A DNA stretch of 7,909 nt from an uncultured Desulfobacterales bacterium (lineage in GTDB: Bacteria; Desulfobacterota; Desulfobacteria; Desulfobacterales; G020354645): NCBI GenBank assembly GCA_947259865.1, contig CAMYNZ010000267.1, positions 1 to 7,909 on the forward strand, read 5' to 3'. A program made the translations under genes and the position numbers. The notes under the pieces were generated by a model that saw only the letters and a list, made by a program, of their open reading frames with translations, did not search any database and was not told the origin of the DNA. Positions 1 through 5,395 of the stretch are shown here, in pieces (position 1 is the first letter of the stretch; each line of letters begins with the position of its first letter).

Positions 1-150
1 TTCTTCATCATCGAGCACAGCATGAAGGTCATCAGCAGTATCTGTGACAGGGTGTATGTACTGAACTTCGGGCAGAAAATAGCTGAAGGGACACCGCAGG
101 AAATCCAGCAGAACGGACAGGTGTTGGAAGCCTATCTCGGCGGGGCCTAA
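1..150 (+). CDS. livG: LIV-type ABC transporter ATP-binding protein, 3' end (LivG-like)
   Basis: This is the last 49 codons of a reading frame entering from the left edge and ending in TAA at 148-150. It begins [20 protein letters not shown] and ends with EAYLGG plus a terminal Ala. The pattern IEH-x-M-x5-I-x-DR-x-YVLN-x-G, then IAEGTP-x-EI, then AYLGG is the typical C-terminus of LivG, one of two cytoplasmic ATPases of branched-chain or polar amino-acid ABC importers. The His of EHSM is the switch (H-loop) histidine. The Walker A, Walker B and signature motifs lie outside the window. A LivF-type partner starts 142 bp downstream on the same strand, which supports the assignment. The substrate cannot be read from the ATPase; the neighbouring catabolic genes suggest a proline-type amino acid (inference). 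Confidence 0.88.
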   Translation, partial: FFIIEHSMKVISSICDRVYVLNFGQKIAEGTPQEIQQNGQVLEAYLGGA

Positions 151-156
151 CCCGAA

Positions 157-187
157 TTGAGCTAAAATTCGATTTGGTGGTTATAAT
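157..187 (+). promoter_or_regulatory. weak sigma70-like promoter candidate upstream of livF
   Basis: TTGAGC (157-162) and a consensus TATAAT (182-187) are separated by 19 bp in the livG-livF gap. The -10 box is perfect. The -35 box matches TTGACA at its first four bases, and the spacing is longer than the optimum of about 17 bp. It could fire livF and the catabolic genes independently of livG. This is a pattern match only, in AT-rich sequence where such matches arise by chance. Confidence 0.28.
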
Positions 188-217
188 AAAAATATGAAAT
201 CGGACACCTTGCCGTTC

Positions 218-245
218 CATTAACGAATAACAAATAACAGATAAC
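218..245. repeat. degenerate 7-bp tandem repeat (xxATAAC x4)
   Basis: Four consecutive heptads can be read: CATTAAC, GAATAAC, AAATAAC and AGATAAC. All share the ending TAAC, and the last three share ATAAC. They end three bases before the palindrome in the livG-livF gap. The array is short and noncoding. It could be a decayed microsatellite-like intergenic repeat or part of a regulator-binding region; nothing in the sequence decides between these. Confidence 0.5.
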
Positions 246-247
246 TG

Positions 248-273
248 CCCATTGAGCGATATCGTTCAATGGG
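248..273. promoter_or_regulatory. 26-bp near-perfect palindrome, possible operator
   Basis: The half-sites CCCATTGA (248-255) and TCAATGGG (266-273) flank a perfect CGATATCG core (257-264). The only mismatch in the dyad is G256 against T265, which would still be a G-U pair in RNA. The two arms meet with no spacer. That favours a binding site for a dimeric regulator over a stem-loop, although an RNA hairpin with a small loop is possible. No T-run follows, so it does not look like an intrinsic terminator. It ends just upstream of the livF ribosome binding site (GGGGGA, 277-282), where a bound protein or a folded RNA could influence livF expression. Confidence 0.5.
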
Positions 274-292
274 TTAGGGGGATTTAATCACG

Positions 293-1000
293 ATGCCCTT
301 GTTAGAGGTAGAAAATGTCGTTTCCGGTTATGGACGTACCGATGTCCTTCACGGCGTTTCGATATGCGTTGAACGGGATGAGATCGTCACCATAATCGGG
401 CCCAATGGCGCTGGGAAATCCACCCTGTTCAAAACCATCATGGGCTACCTGATACCCAGGTCCGGAAAGGTTATATTTTCGGAAGAAGATTTAACCCAAT
501 TAAAACCCAATCACAAGGTGGAAAAAGGAATAGCCTACGTTCCGCAACTCGATAATACGTTTCCTTCGTTAACCATTCGGGAAAATTTGGAAATGGGCGG
601 CTTCTCAAAGAACAGTGAAGCGCTGCAGCAAGGAATTGAAACTGCCTACAGTACATTTCCCATCCTGAGTGACCGCAGAAACCAGCGTGCCCGCACCCTC
701 AGCGGTGGGCAACGGCAAATGTTGGCCATGAGCATGGCTCTGATGACCGAGCCCGATCTTTTATTATTAGATGAACCCTCGGCGGGACTCTCCCCGAAAA
801 TTTCCGATGAGGTTTTTAATCAAATAATGAGCCTGCACCAAAAGGGGATCGGTGTGCTCATCATTGAGCAAGATGCGCATCGATCTTTAAGCATATCCGA
901 TAGAGGATATGTGCTGGCCCTGGGGCAGAACCATTTTGACGGGTCGGCTGATACAATCCTGAATGATCCACAGATAAAAGAAGCTTTTTTAGGTGACTGA
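293..1000 (+). CDS. livF: LIV-type ABC transporter ATP-binding protein (LivF-like)
   Basis: A 235-residue cytoplasmic ATPase of the branched-chain/polar amino-acid importer family, complete and of normal LivF length. Walker A GPNGAGKST is at residues 36-44, the Q-loop Gln at 85, the ABC signature LSGGQ at 136-140, and Walker B LLLLDE at 156-161, followed by PSAGLSP. The stretch IIEQDAHRSLSISDRGYVL replaces the classical H-loop, as is usual in LivF, and the C-terminus IKEAFLGD is also LivF-like. The ATG at 293 has GGGGGA (277-282) about 10 bp upstream. With the truncated LivG it should form the ATPase pair that drives import; the permease and binding-protein genes must lie outside the window. 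The next gene starts only 30 bp downstream, so cotranscription with the catabolic genes is likely. An imino-acid substrate is inferred from context only. Confidence 0.93.
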   Translation: MPLLEVENVVSGYGRTDVLHGVSICVERDEIVTIIGPNGAGKSTLFKTIMGYLIPRSGKVIFSEEDLTQLKPNHKVEKGIAYVPQLDNTFPSLTIRENLEMGGFSKNSEALQQGIETAYSTFPILSDRRNQRARTLSGGQRQMLAMSMALMTEPDLLLLDEPSAGLSPKISDEVFNQIMSLHQKGIGVLIIEQDAHRSLSISDRGYVLALGQNHFDGSADTILNDPQIKEAFLGD

Positions 1001-1030
1001 TTCAAAGGACAAACCTTCACAGGAAATATC

Positions 1031-2074
1031 ATGAATTTCACAAAAATCATAACCGCAATTGATACACATACAGAGGGGAATCCGGAGCGGGTGGTCACGG
1101 GCGGGATACCATCTATTCCCGGCAAAACCATGCTTGAGAAATCAGAGTATGCACGCGATAATTTGGATTATCTTCGCACCATGCTGGTACATGAACCCCG
1201 GGGCCACGTCAATATGTATGCCGCTCTCCTTGTTCCGCCTGCTGTAGAAGAAGCAGACATTGGGGTGCTGTATTTAGAGCCGGGTGGGTATCCAACCATG
1301 TGTGGCCATGGAACCATTGCGATCTGCAGCGTTTTAGTAGAGACGGGCATCATCGAAGCCCGGGAGCCTGAAACCGTTATCGCGCTGGATACGCTCGCCG
1401 GACTCGTGCGAGCCAGGGTGGCCGTAAAGGATGGCAGGGCCGAATCCGTTACCATCCGTAACGTACCGTCCTTTCTGTATAAGGCGGATGTAGAACTGGA
1501 TGTTCCCGAGGTGGGCCGCGTGAAGCTGGATATTGCTTACGGGGGCAACTTTTACGCTATCGTGGAGGCTGAAAGGGTGGGGCTGGAGGTAAAAACCGAG
1601 AATTTGAATAAACTCATATCCTTGGGTGCCAGAATATGGCAGGCAGTCAACCAACAGGTTGAGATCCATCACCCTCAGGAACCGCAGATAGATTGTGTCA
1701 ATTATGTGGAGTTCAGCGCTCCAGCAACTCATCCAGAGGCCACCATGAAAAATGCCGTGGTGGTACCCCCGGCGGGCATGGACCGGTCTCCTTGCGGTAC
1801 GGGGACCTGCGCCAAGATGGCAACCCTCTATTCAAAAGGGAAACTCAGCCTGAAGAAGGAATTTGTTCACGAAAGCATCATCGGAACGCTGTTTTACGGT
1901 GAACTCTTAGAAGAAACGAACGTAGGGGAATATCCGGCGGTGGTGCCGACCATTCGAGGCAGTGCTTATATCACGGGGATTCACCAGTTTGTGGTTGACC
2001 CCAGAGACCCGTTTCCCGGGGGCTTTCAGCTCGGAAAAATGGAGAAGCTGTATGGTTTTGGATTTAGAAGCTGA
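1031..2074 (+). CDS. proline racemase family protein (copy 1; proline racemase or hydroxyproline 2-epimerase)
   Basis: A 347-residue cofactor-independent racemase/epimerase of the proline racemase family, which inverts the alpha carbon of proline or hydroxyproline using two cysteines as acid and base. Both are visible: Cys91 in MCGHGTIA and Cys255 in DRSPCGTGTCAK. The second Cys argues against a trans-3-hydroxyproline dehydratase, in which it is Thr. The N-terminus IDTHTEGNPERVVTGG, the EPRGH stretch (55-59) and the C-terminal VDPRDPFPGGF are family hallmarks. The length and the IDTHTEG form resemble proline racemases more than the shorter hydroxyproline epimerases (about 310 residues, from memory). 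The ATG at 1031 has AGGA at 1021-1024. It follows livF by 30 bp and precedes a DapA-family gene by 38 bp, so it is probably in the same operon. Context favours hydroxyproline as substrate, but proline is not excluded. It aligns without gaps to the second copy over at least the first 255 residues. Confidence 0.88.
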   Translation: MNFTKIITAIDTHTEGNPERVVTGGIPSIPGKTMLEKSEYARDNLDYLRTMLVHEPRGHVNMYAALLVPPAVEEADIGVLYLEPGGYPTMCGHGTIAICSVLVETGIIEAREPETVIALDTLAGLVRARVAVKDGRAESVTIRNVPSFLYKADVELDVPEVGRVKLDIAYGGNFYAIVEAERVGLEVKTENLNKLISLGARIWQAVNQQVEIHHPQEPQIDCVNYVEFSAPATHPEATMKNAVVVPPAGMDRSPCGTGTCAKMATLYSKGKLSLKKEFVHESIIGTLFYGELLEETNVGEYPAVVPTIRGSAYITGIHQFVVDPRDPFPGGFQLGKMEKLYGFGFRS

Positions 2075-2097
2075 TGAATTCATAATAAATGCTTTAA

Positions 2098-2104
2098 AAG
2101 GAGG
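2098..2104 (+). promoter_or_regulatory. strong ribosome binding site that fixes a GTG start
   Basis: AAGGAGG lies 8 bp upstream of GTG 2113. This near-ideal Shine-Dalgarno at good spacing supports the GTG as the true start of the first DapA-family gene. The alignment of its N-terminus (KELKGICAALCTPF) with the second copy (NKLRGTFTVMVTPF) supports the same start. Confidence 0.75.
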
Positions 2105-2112
2105 AGATTATT

Positions 2113-2985
2113 GTGAAAGAACTTAAGGGAATCTGCGCCGCCTTGTGCACACCATTTACGGATGATGGTGAAAAAGTTGATGAAACCGCAATCAAAGACC
2201 ACATCGATTCAATGTTGGAAGCCGGGATTCACATTATTCTGGTTTGCGGCGGAACCGGTGAATTTGCTTATCTGAGGCCTGAGGAGAGAAAAAGGATTGC
2301 CGAGATTGCCGCAAAACATATCGATGGCAGAGCCGGCTTTATGGTTCAAACATCGGCCATCAATACGGCCGACGCGATCGAGTACGCCCGGCACGCTGAA
2401 GGAGTTGGTGCGGATTGTCTACTGATTTTACCACCTTATTTTGAAGGGCCTGACAGCGAAGGGGTTTACTACCATTATGAGAAGATCGCCGAGGCCATTA
2501 AGATTCCGATCATGACCTATAATATTCCAGTCCACTCGGGCATTGATCTCACCCCGGCTTTATTTAAGCGTCTTATGGAGATCGACAACATTCAATATAT
2601 CAAAGACAGTACCGCTGATCTCATTCGAATTCAGGAACTGCTTGCCATGGGAGCCAACGTATTCAACGGAGCGGATCCGATTGCTTTCTTCAGTCTGGCA
2701 GCCGGATGCCCGGGGTGCGTATGGGGCGCCCCCAACGCGATGCCAAAGGAGGCTGTTAATCTCTTCAACTTTGTTGAATCGGGAAAACTGGCTGAAGCGG
2801 CGGATCTATGGAAAAGCATGTTTCCTGCCAATCTCTTCTTCTGGACCCACGTATACAATGCCTCGGTCAAGGCAGCCACGAATCTGTCCGGCAGAAAAGT
2901 AGGTCCCTGCCGCAAGCCCGTTCAAGCCTTAACGGATGCTGAAATGAGCGAACTGCGGGAGGCTTTAAAGCCGTTGGGGATATAG
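2113..2985 (+). CDS. DapA/NAL superfamily lyase or deaminase (copy 1)
   Basis: A 290-residue TIM-barrel enzyme of the dihydrodipicolinate synthase/N-acetylneuraminate lyase superfamily, which works through a Schiff base between substrate and lysine. The carboxylate-binding motif GGTGE is at 46-50, a conserved Tyr109 in PPYF, the catalytic Tyr136 in TYNIP and the Schiff-base Lys164 in YIKDST. Where E. coli DapA has Arg138, which binds aspartate semialdehyde, this protein has His141 (YNIPVHSG), so lysine biosynthesis is unlikely. Hydroxyproline pathways use a member of this superfamily (LhpC-type) to deaminate pyrroline-4-hydroxy-2-carboxylate to alpha-ketoglutarate semialdehyde. Its place between racemase genes and upstream of a D-amino-acid dehydrogenase suggests that role (inference). 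A 4-hydroxy-2-oxoglutarate aldolase or another 2-keto acid aldolase is also possible. The start is GTG with a strong ribosome binding site. Family certain, substrate uncertain. Confidence 0.87.
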   Translation: MKELKGICAALCTPFTDDGEKVDETAIKDHIDSMLEAGIHIILVCGGTGEFAYLRPEERKRIAEIAAKHIDGRAGFMVQTSAINTADAIEYARHAEGVGADCLLILPPYFEGPDSEGVYYHYEKIAEAIKIPIMTYNIPVHSGIDLTPALFKRLMEIDNIQYIKDSTADLIRIQELLAMGANVFNGADPIAFFSLAAGCPGCVWGAPNAMPKEAVNLFNFVESGKLAEAADLWKSMFPANLFFWTHVYNASVKAATNLSGRKVGPCRKPVQALTDAEMSELREALKPLGI

Positions 2986-3145
2986 GTTCAAAGGTTCAAG
3001 GTTCAGGGTTCAAGTGTCAGGGAAAATTGAGGAATTTAGGGATTAAAAAAAATCCTGAAAACTAGACTTTGTATCGTGAATCAAGCGCCTCTCTTTTTTG
3101 CCTCAAACCTCTAACCTATGACCTGAACCTTTGAACCCTGAACCC
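2985..3145. repeat. GGTTCA-type intergenic repeat with inverted arms
   Basis: Immediately after the stop codon of the first DapA-like gene, GGTTCA-type units recur on the + strand (2985, 2993, 3000 and 3007, with variable A or G spacers). The complementary units (TGAACC, TTGAACC) lie at about 3121-3145. Two 14-bp perfect inverted matches can be seen: 2985-2998 with 3124-3137, and 3000-3013 with 3131-3144. The roughly 105-bp interior holds an A-run (3045-3052) and a T-run (3094-3099) and has no gene I can support. Transcribed, it could fold into a long, register-shifting stem. From memory, similar GGTTCAA repeats occur in intergenic DNA of Desulfobacterota; this is not proof of origin. Confidence 0.7.
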
Positions 3146-3173
3146 GGAACGTTGACCCCTGATCCTATATTAC

Positions 3174-3179
3174 GAAAGG
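3174..3179 (+). promoter_or_regulatory. ribosome binding site that decides the start of racemase copy 2
   Basis: GAAAGG sits 8 bp upstream of ATG 3188. It favours that ATG over the in-frame ATG at 3131, which lies inside the GGTTCA repeat and has no purine-rich Shine-Dalgarno of its own. Confidence 0.6.
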
Positions 3180-3187
3180 CAACGGAA

Positions 3188-4195
3188 ATGAAAATCAAGC
3201 ATGTATTCTCATCCATCGACTCCCATACCGGCGGGCAGCCCACCCGAACCATTACCGCCGGAATTCCATACATCCCCGGATCCACCATTGTGGAAAGAAT
3301 GACCTATTTAAAAGAAAACATGGACTGGATACGAACGTCTTTAATGTTTGAACCTCGGGGTCGCGACATTATGTCCGGTGTTATTCTAACTGAACCGACT
3401 CACCCCGACGCAGATATCGGGGTAATTTTTATTGAAACCACCGGCTACCTGCCCATGTGCGGCCATGACACCATCGGTGTCTGCACCGCCCTGGTGGAAA
3501 CCGGTATGGTCAAGGTGGAGGAACCGGTGACCCATATCGTATTGGATACCCCTGCCGGGTTGACACGTATTCGAGTGAATGTTGAAAACGGCAGGGCCAA
3601 AAGCGTCACTTTTAAAAATGTACCTTCGTTTGTGCTGGCTGAAGACGCCGAGGTCGATGTGCCGGGATTTGGAAAAATTATCATGGATGTTGCTTACGGC
3701 GGCAATGTGTATGCAATCCTGCCGGCGGAGGCCGTCGGCCTTGAGATTCGCCCCGAAAATGCGAGCATGGTCATTGACATCGGCCGCAGGATCAAAGCGG
3801 CGGTGAACGCCCAGTTAAAGATACAGCATCCCGAAAAAGAGTTTATCAATGAGTGTACGCATGTGGAATTTTACGGGCAACCCTCTTCACCGGAAGCCCA
3901 TCTGAAGAATACGGTCTTTTTTGCCGAATCGGGGATTGACCGATCACCCTGCGGCACCGGCACGTCCGCCAAACTCGCCGTTCTGCACGCCAGGGGCGAG
4001 CTGAAGCTCGATCAGGAGTTCGTCCATGAGAGCATCATCGGGAGCATATTCAAGGCCAGGATTGTCGAGCAGGGCCGTGTCGGGCCTTTTGCAGCGATTG
4101 TCCCGGAGGTGACCGGAAGTGCTCACATCATGGGAATCAATCAATCAGTCATAGATCCCGATGATCCCCACTGGAAGGGTTTTCTCTTGAGTTAA
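3188..4195 (+). CDS. proline racemase family protein (copy 2)
   Basis: A 335-residue proline racemase family enzyme when started at ATG 3188. An in-frame ATG at 3131 would add 19 residues encoded partly by the intergenic repeat and not matching the family, so it was not chosen. From 3188 the protein aligns without gaps to copy 1 from its Met. The two catalytic cysteines fall at the same positions: Cys91 in MCGHDTIG and Cys255 in DRSPCGTGTSAK. Having both argues for racemase/epimerase activity rather than dehydratase. The N-terminus IDSHTGGQPTRTITAG differs from copy 1 (IDTHTEG), and Asp94 replaces Gly next to the catalytic His. The substrate or preferred stereoisomer may therefore differ (inference). 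It follows the repeat spacer and precedes the second DapA-like gene by 44 bp. Substrate candidates are proline, 4-hydroxyproline and a related cyclic imino acid. Confidence 0.88.
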   Translation: MKIKHVFSSIDSHTGGQPTRTITAGIPYIPGSTIVERMTYLKENMDWIRTSLMFEPRGRDIMSGVILTEPTHPDADIGVIFIETTGYLPMCGHDTIGVCTALVETGMVKVEEPVTHIVLDTPAGLTRIRVNVENGRAKSVTFKNVPSFVLAEDAEVDVPGFGKIIMDVAYGGNVYAILPAEAVGLEIRPENASMVIDIGRRIKAAVNAQLKIQHPEKEFINECTHVEFYGQPSSPEAHLKNTVFFAESGIDRSPCGTGTSAKLAVLHARGELKLDQEFVHESIIGSIFKARIVEQGRVGPFAAIVPEVTGSAHIMGINQSVIDPDDPHWKGFLLS

Positions 4196-4239
4196 AGTTT
4201 AACCTTTACAGGGGAATATCAGCATTGGAAGGAGAATAA

Positions 4240-5121
4240 ATGAATAAATTAAGAGGTACTTTTACGGTGATGGTGACGCCTTTCACCCCGGATGAACAGT
4301 TGGATGAAAAAGGATTCCGCGAAAACATTGACTGGTATATTGATGAAGGGATCCATGGCGTTATTTGCCTGGGAAGCACCGGCGAGTTTGCCAACCTGTC
4401 AATTGAAGAACGACAACGCGTCATCGATCTCACGGTCGATCAGGTCAAGGGCCGGGTTCCGATAATCGCAGGTACGGCTGCCAACTCAACCCGCGAGACC
4501 ATCGCAATGACAAAATATGCCAAAGACGCTGGCGCCGATGCTGCCCTGATTGTCGCGCCTTTTTATGGCTTGCCGACCCAGGATGACCTATATGAACATT
4601 ACAAGTCCATAGCGGAAAATGTGTCAATTCCGATTATGGTCTATAACAATCCCGGGTTTTCAGGGGTTGACATGCTACCCCCCCTCATTGAAAGGCTCGC
4701 AGCGATTGACAACATCCTGTATGTTAAAGAAAGCACCGGGGATATAAAAAGGGTTCATGAATTATTGCAGCGCTGCGGCGACAGCATCGATGTATGGTGC
4801 GGCTGGGATGACCTGGTCTATGAATTTTTCTTATTGAGCTGCCGGGGCTGGGTAGCCCCCATCGCAAACTTTATGCCCGGGACCGCAGCCGAGCTCTTCA
4901 CGCTGGCTGAAGAGAAAGCGTATGATAAAGCCAAAGCGCTTTTTTTCAAGATGCTTCCCTTACTGAATTATCTGGAAGAGGGCCAGCTACTGGCCAAAGT
5001 AAAAGAAGCGATGAACCTGATAGGCAAAGCGGGCGGAAAACCAAGAAGGCCGTTTCTCCCTATCACTGAAGAACAAAAAAACGAATTACGCAGAATGTTA
5101 AGCGAGGTCGGGTTAATCTAA
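4240..5121 (+). CDS. DapA/NAL superfamily lyase or deaminase (copy 2)
   Basis: A 293-residue Schiff-base TIM-barrel enzyme of the DapA/NAL superfamily, clearly paralogous to the gene at 2113 but well diverged. GSTGE is at 45-49, Tyr109 in APFY, catalytic Tyr135 in VYNNP and Schiff-base Lys163 in YVKEST. The residue matching the substrate-binding Arg138 of E. coli DapA is Phe140 (YNNPGFSG), so it is not a typical lysine-biosynthesis DapA. The YNxPxxSG form is closer to N-acetylneuraminate lyase-like members. AAGGAG (4229-4234) precedes the ATG by 5 bp. The order racemase then lyase repeats that of the first pair, and the dehydrogenase genes follow 37 bp downstream, so all are probably one transcript. 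A pyrroline-hydroxycarboxylate deaminase role is inferred; an aldolase is the main alternative. Confidence 0.87.
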   Translation: MNKLRGTFTVMVTPFTPDEQLDEKGFRENIDWYIDEGIHGVICLGSTGEFANLSIEERQRVIDLTVDQVKGRVPIIAGTAANSTRETIAMTKYAKDAGADAALIVAPFYGLPTQDDLYEHYKSIAENVSIPIMVYNNPGFSGVDMLPPLIERLAAIDNILYVKESTGDIKRVHELLQRCGDSIDVWCGWDDLVYEFFLLSCRGWVAPIANFMPGTAAELFTLAEEKAYDKAKALFFKMLPLLNYLEEGQLLAKVKEAMNLIGKAGGKPRRPFLPITEEQKNELRRMLSEVGLI

Positions 5122-5158
5122 AAAGTGCCTAATTGAGCCTTATTCTGGAGATAAGACG

Positions 5159-5389
5159 ATGCCGAACAGAAGTGCTGATGTAGTCGTCATCGGCGGAGGA
5201 GTCGTCGGAACAGCGATTGCGTACTTTCTGGTCCGGAATAATATGGACGTCATTCTGGTGGAAAAGGGAGCGATTACGGCGGGCACTTCCGGCAGCTGCG
5301 AAGGCGATGTTTTAGTCTGTGATAAGGTGCCCGGATTCGACAGTCAATTGACCAAACTTAGCCAGGAACAGTCAATTGACCAAACTTAG
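5159..5389 (+). pseudogene. N-terminal fragment of the DAO-fold dehydrogenase subunit
   Basis: A 76-residue piece containing only the nucleotide-binding beta-alpha-beta unit (IGGGVVG, Glu35) and about 30 further residues. Residues up to Gln69 belong to the ancestral protein. The last seven (EQSIDQT) are out-of-frame reading of the second repeat copy before the TAG at 5387-5389. It is too short to work alone. Confidence 0.8.
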
Positions 5390-5395
5390 CCAGGA
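5340..5395. repeat. perfect 28-bp tandem duplication causing a frameshift
   Basis: Positions 5340-5367 and 5368-5395 are identical over all 28 bases. The flanking bases differ on both sides (G5339 versus A5367, A5368 versus T5396). Because 28 is not a multiple of three, the extra copy throws the dehydrogenase gene out of frame. Each unit contains the 10-bp palindrome GTCAATTGAC (5343-5352, 5371-5380). The lack of any divergence points to a recent event or an assembly artefact. Confidence 0.97.

Noticed and set aside
3038..3056. A small hairpin (GGATT, A6 loop, AATCC) as an intrinsic terminator.
   Set aside because: The stem is only 5 bp, AT-rich, and not followed by a T-run.
3131..3187. An upstream in-frame ATG would extend racemase copy 2 by 19 residues.
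   Set aside because: The extension is encoded by the GGTTCA repeat, lacks a ribosome binding site, and has no counterpart in copy 1, whose Met aligns with ATG 3188.
1031..4195. Calling either racemase family gene a trans-3-hydroxyproline dehydratase.
   Set aside because: Both keep the second catalytic Cys (Cys255), which is Thr in the dehydratases.
2113..5121. Calling the two DapA-family genes lysine-biosynthesis dihydrodipicolinate synthases.
   Set aside because: The substrate-binding Arg is replaced by His or Phe, and the neighbours are imino-acid catabolism genes.
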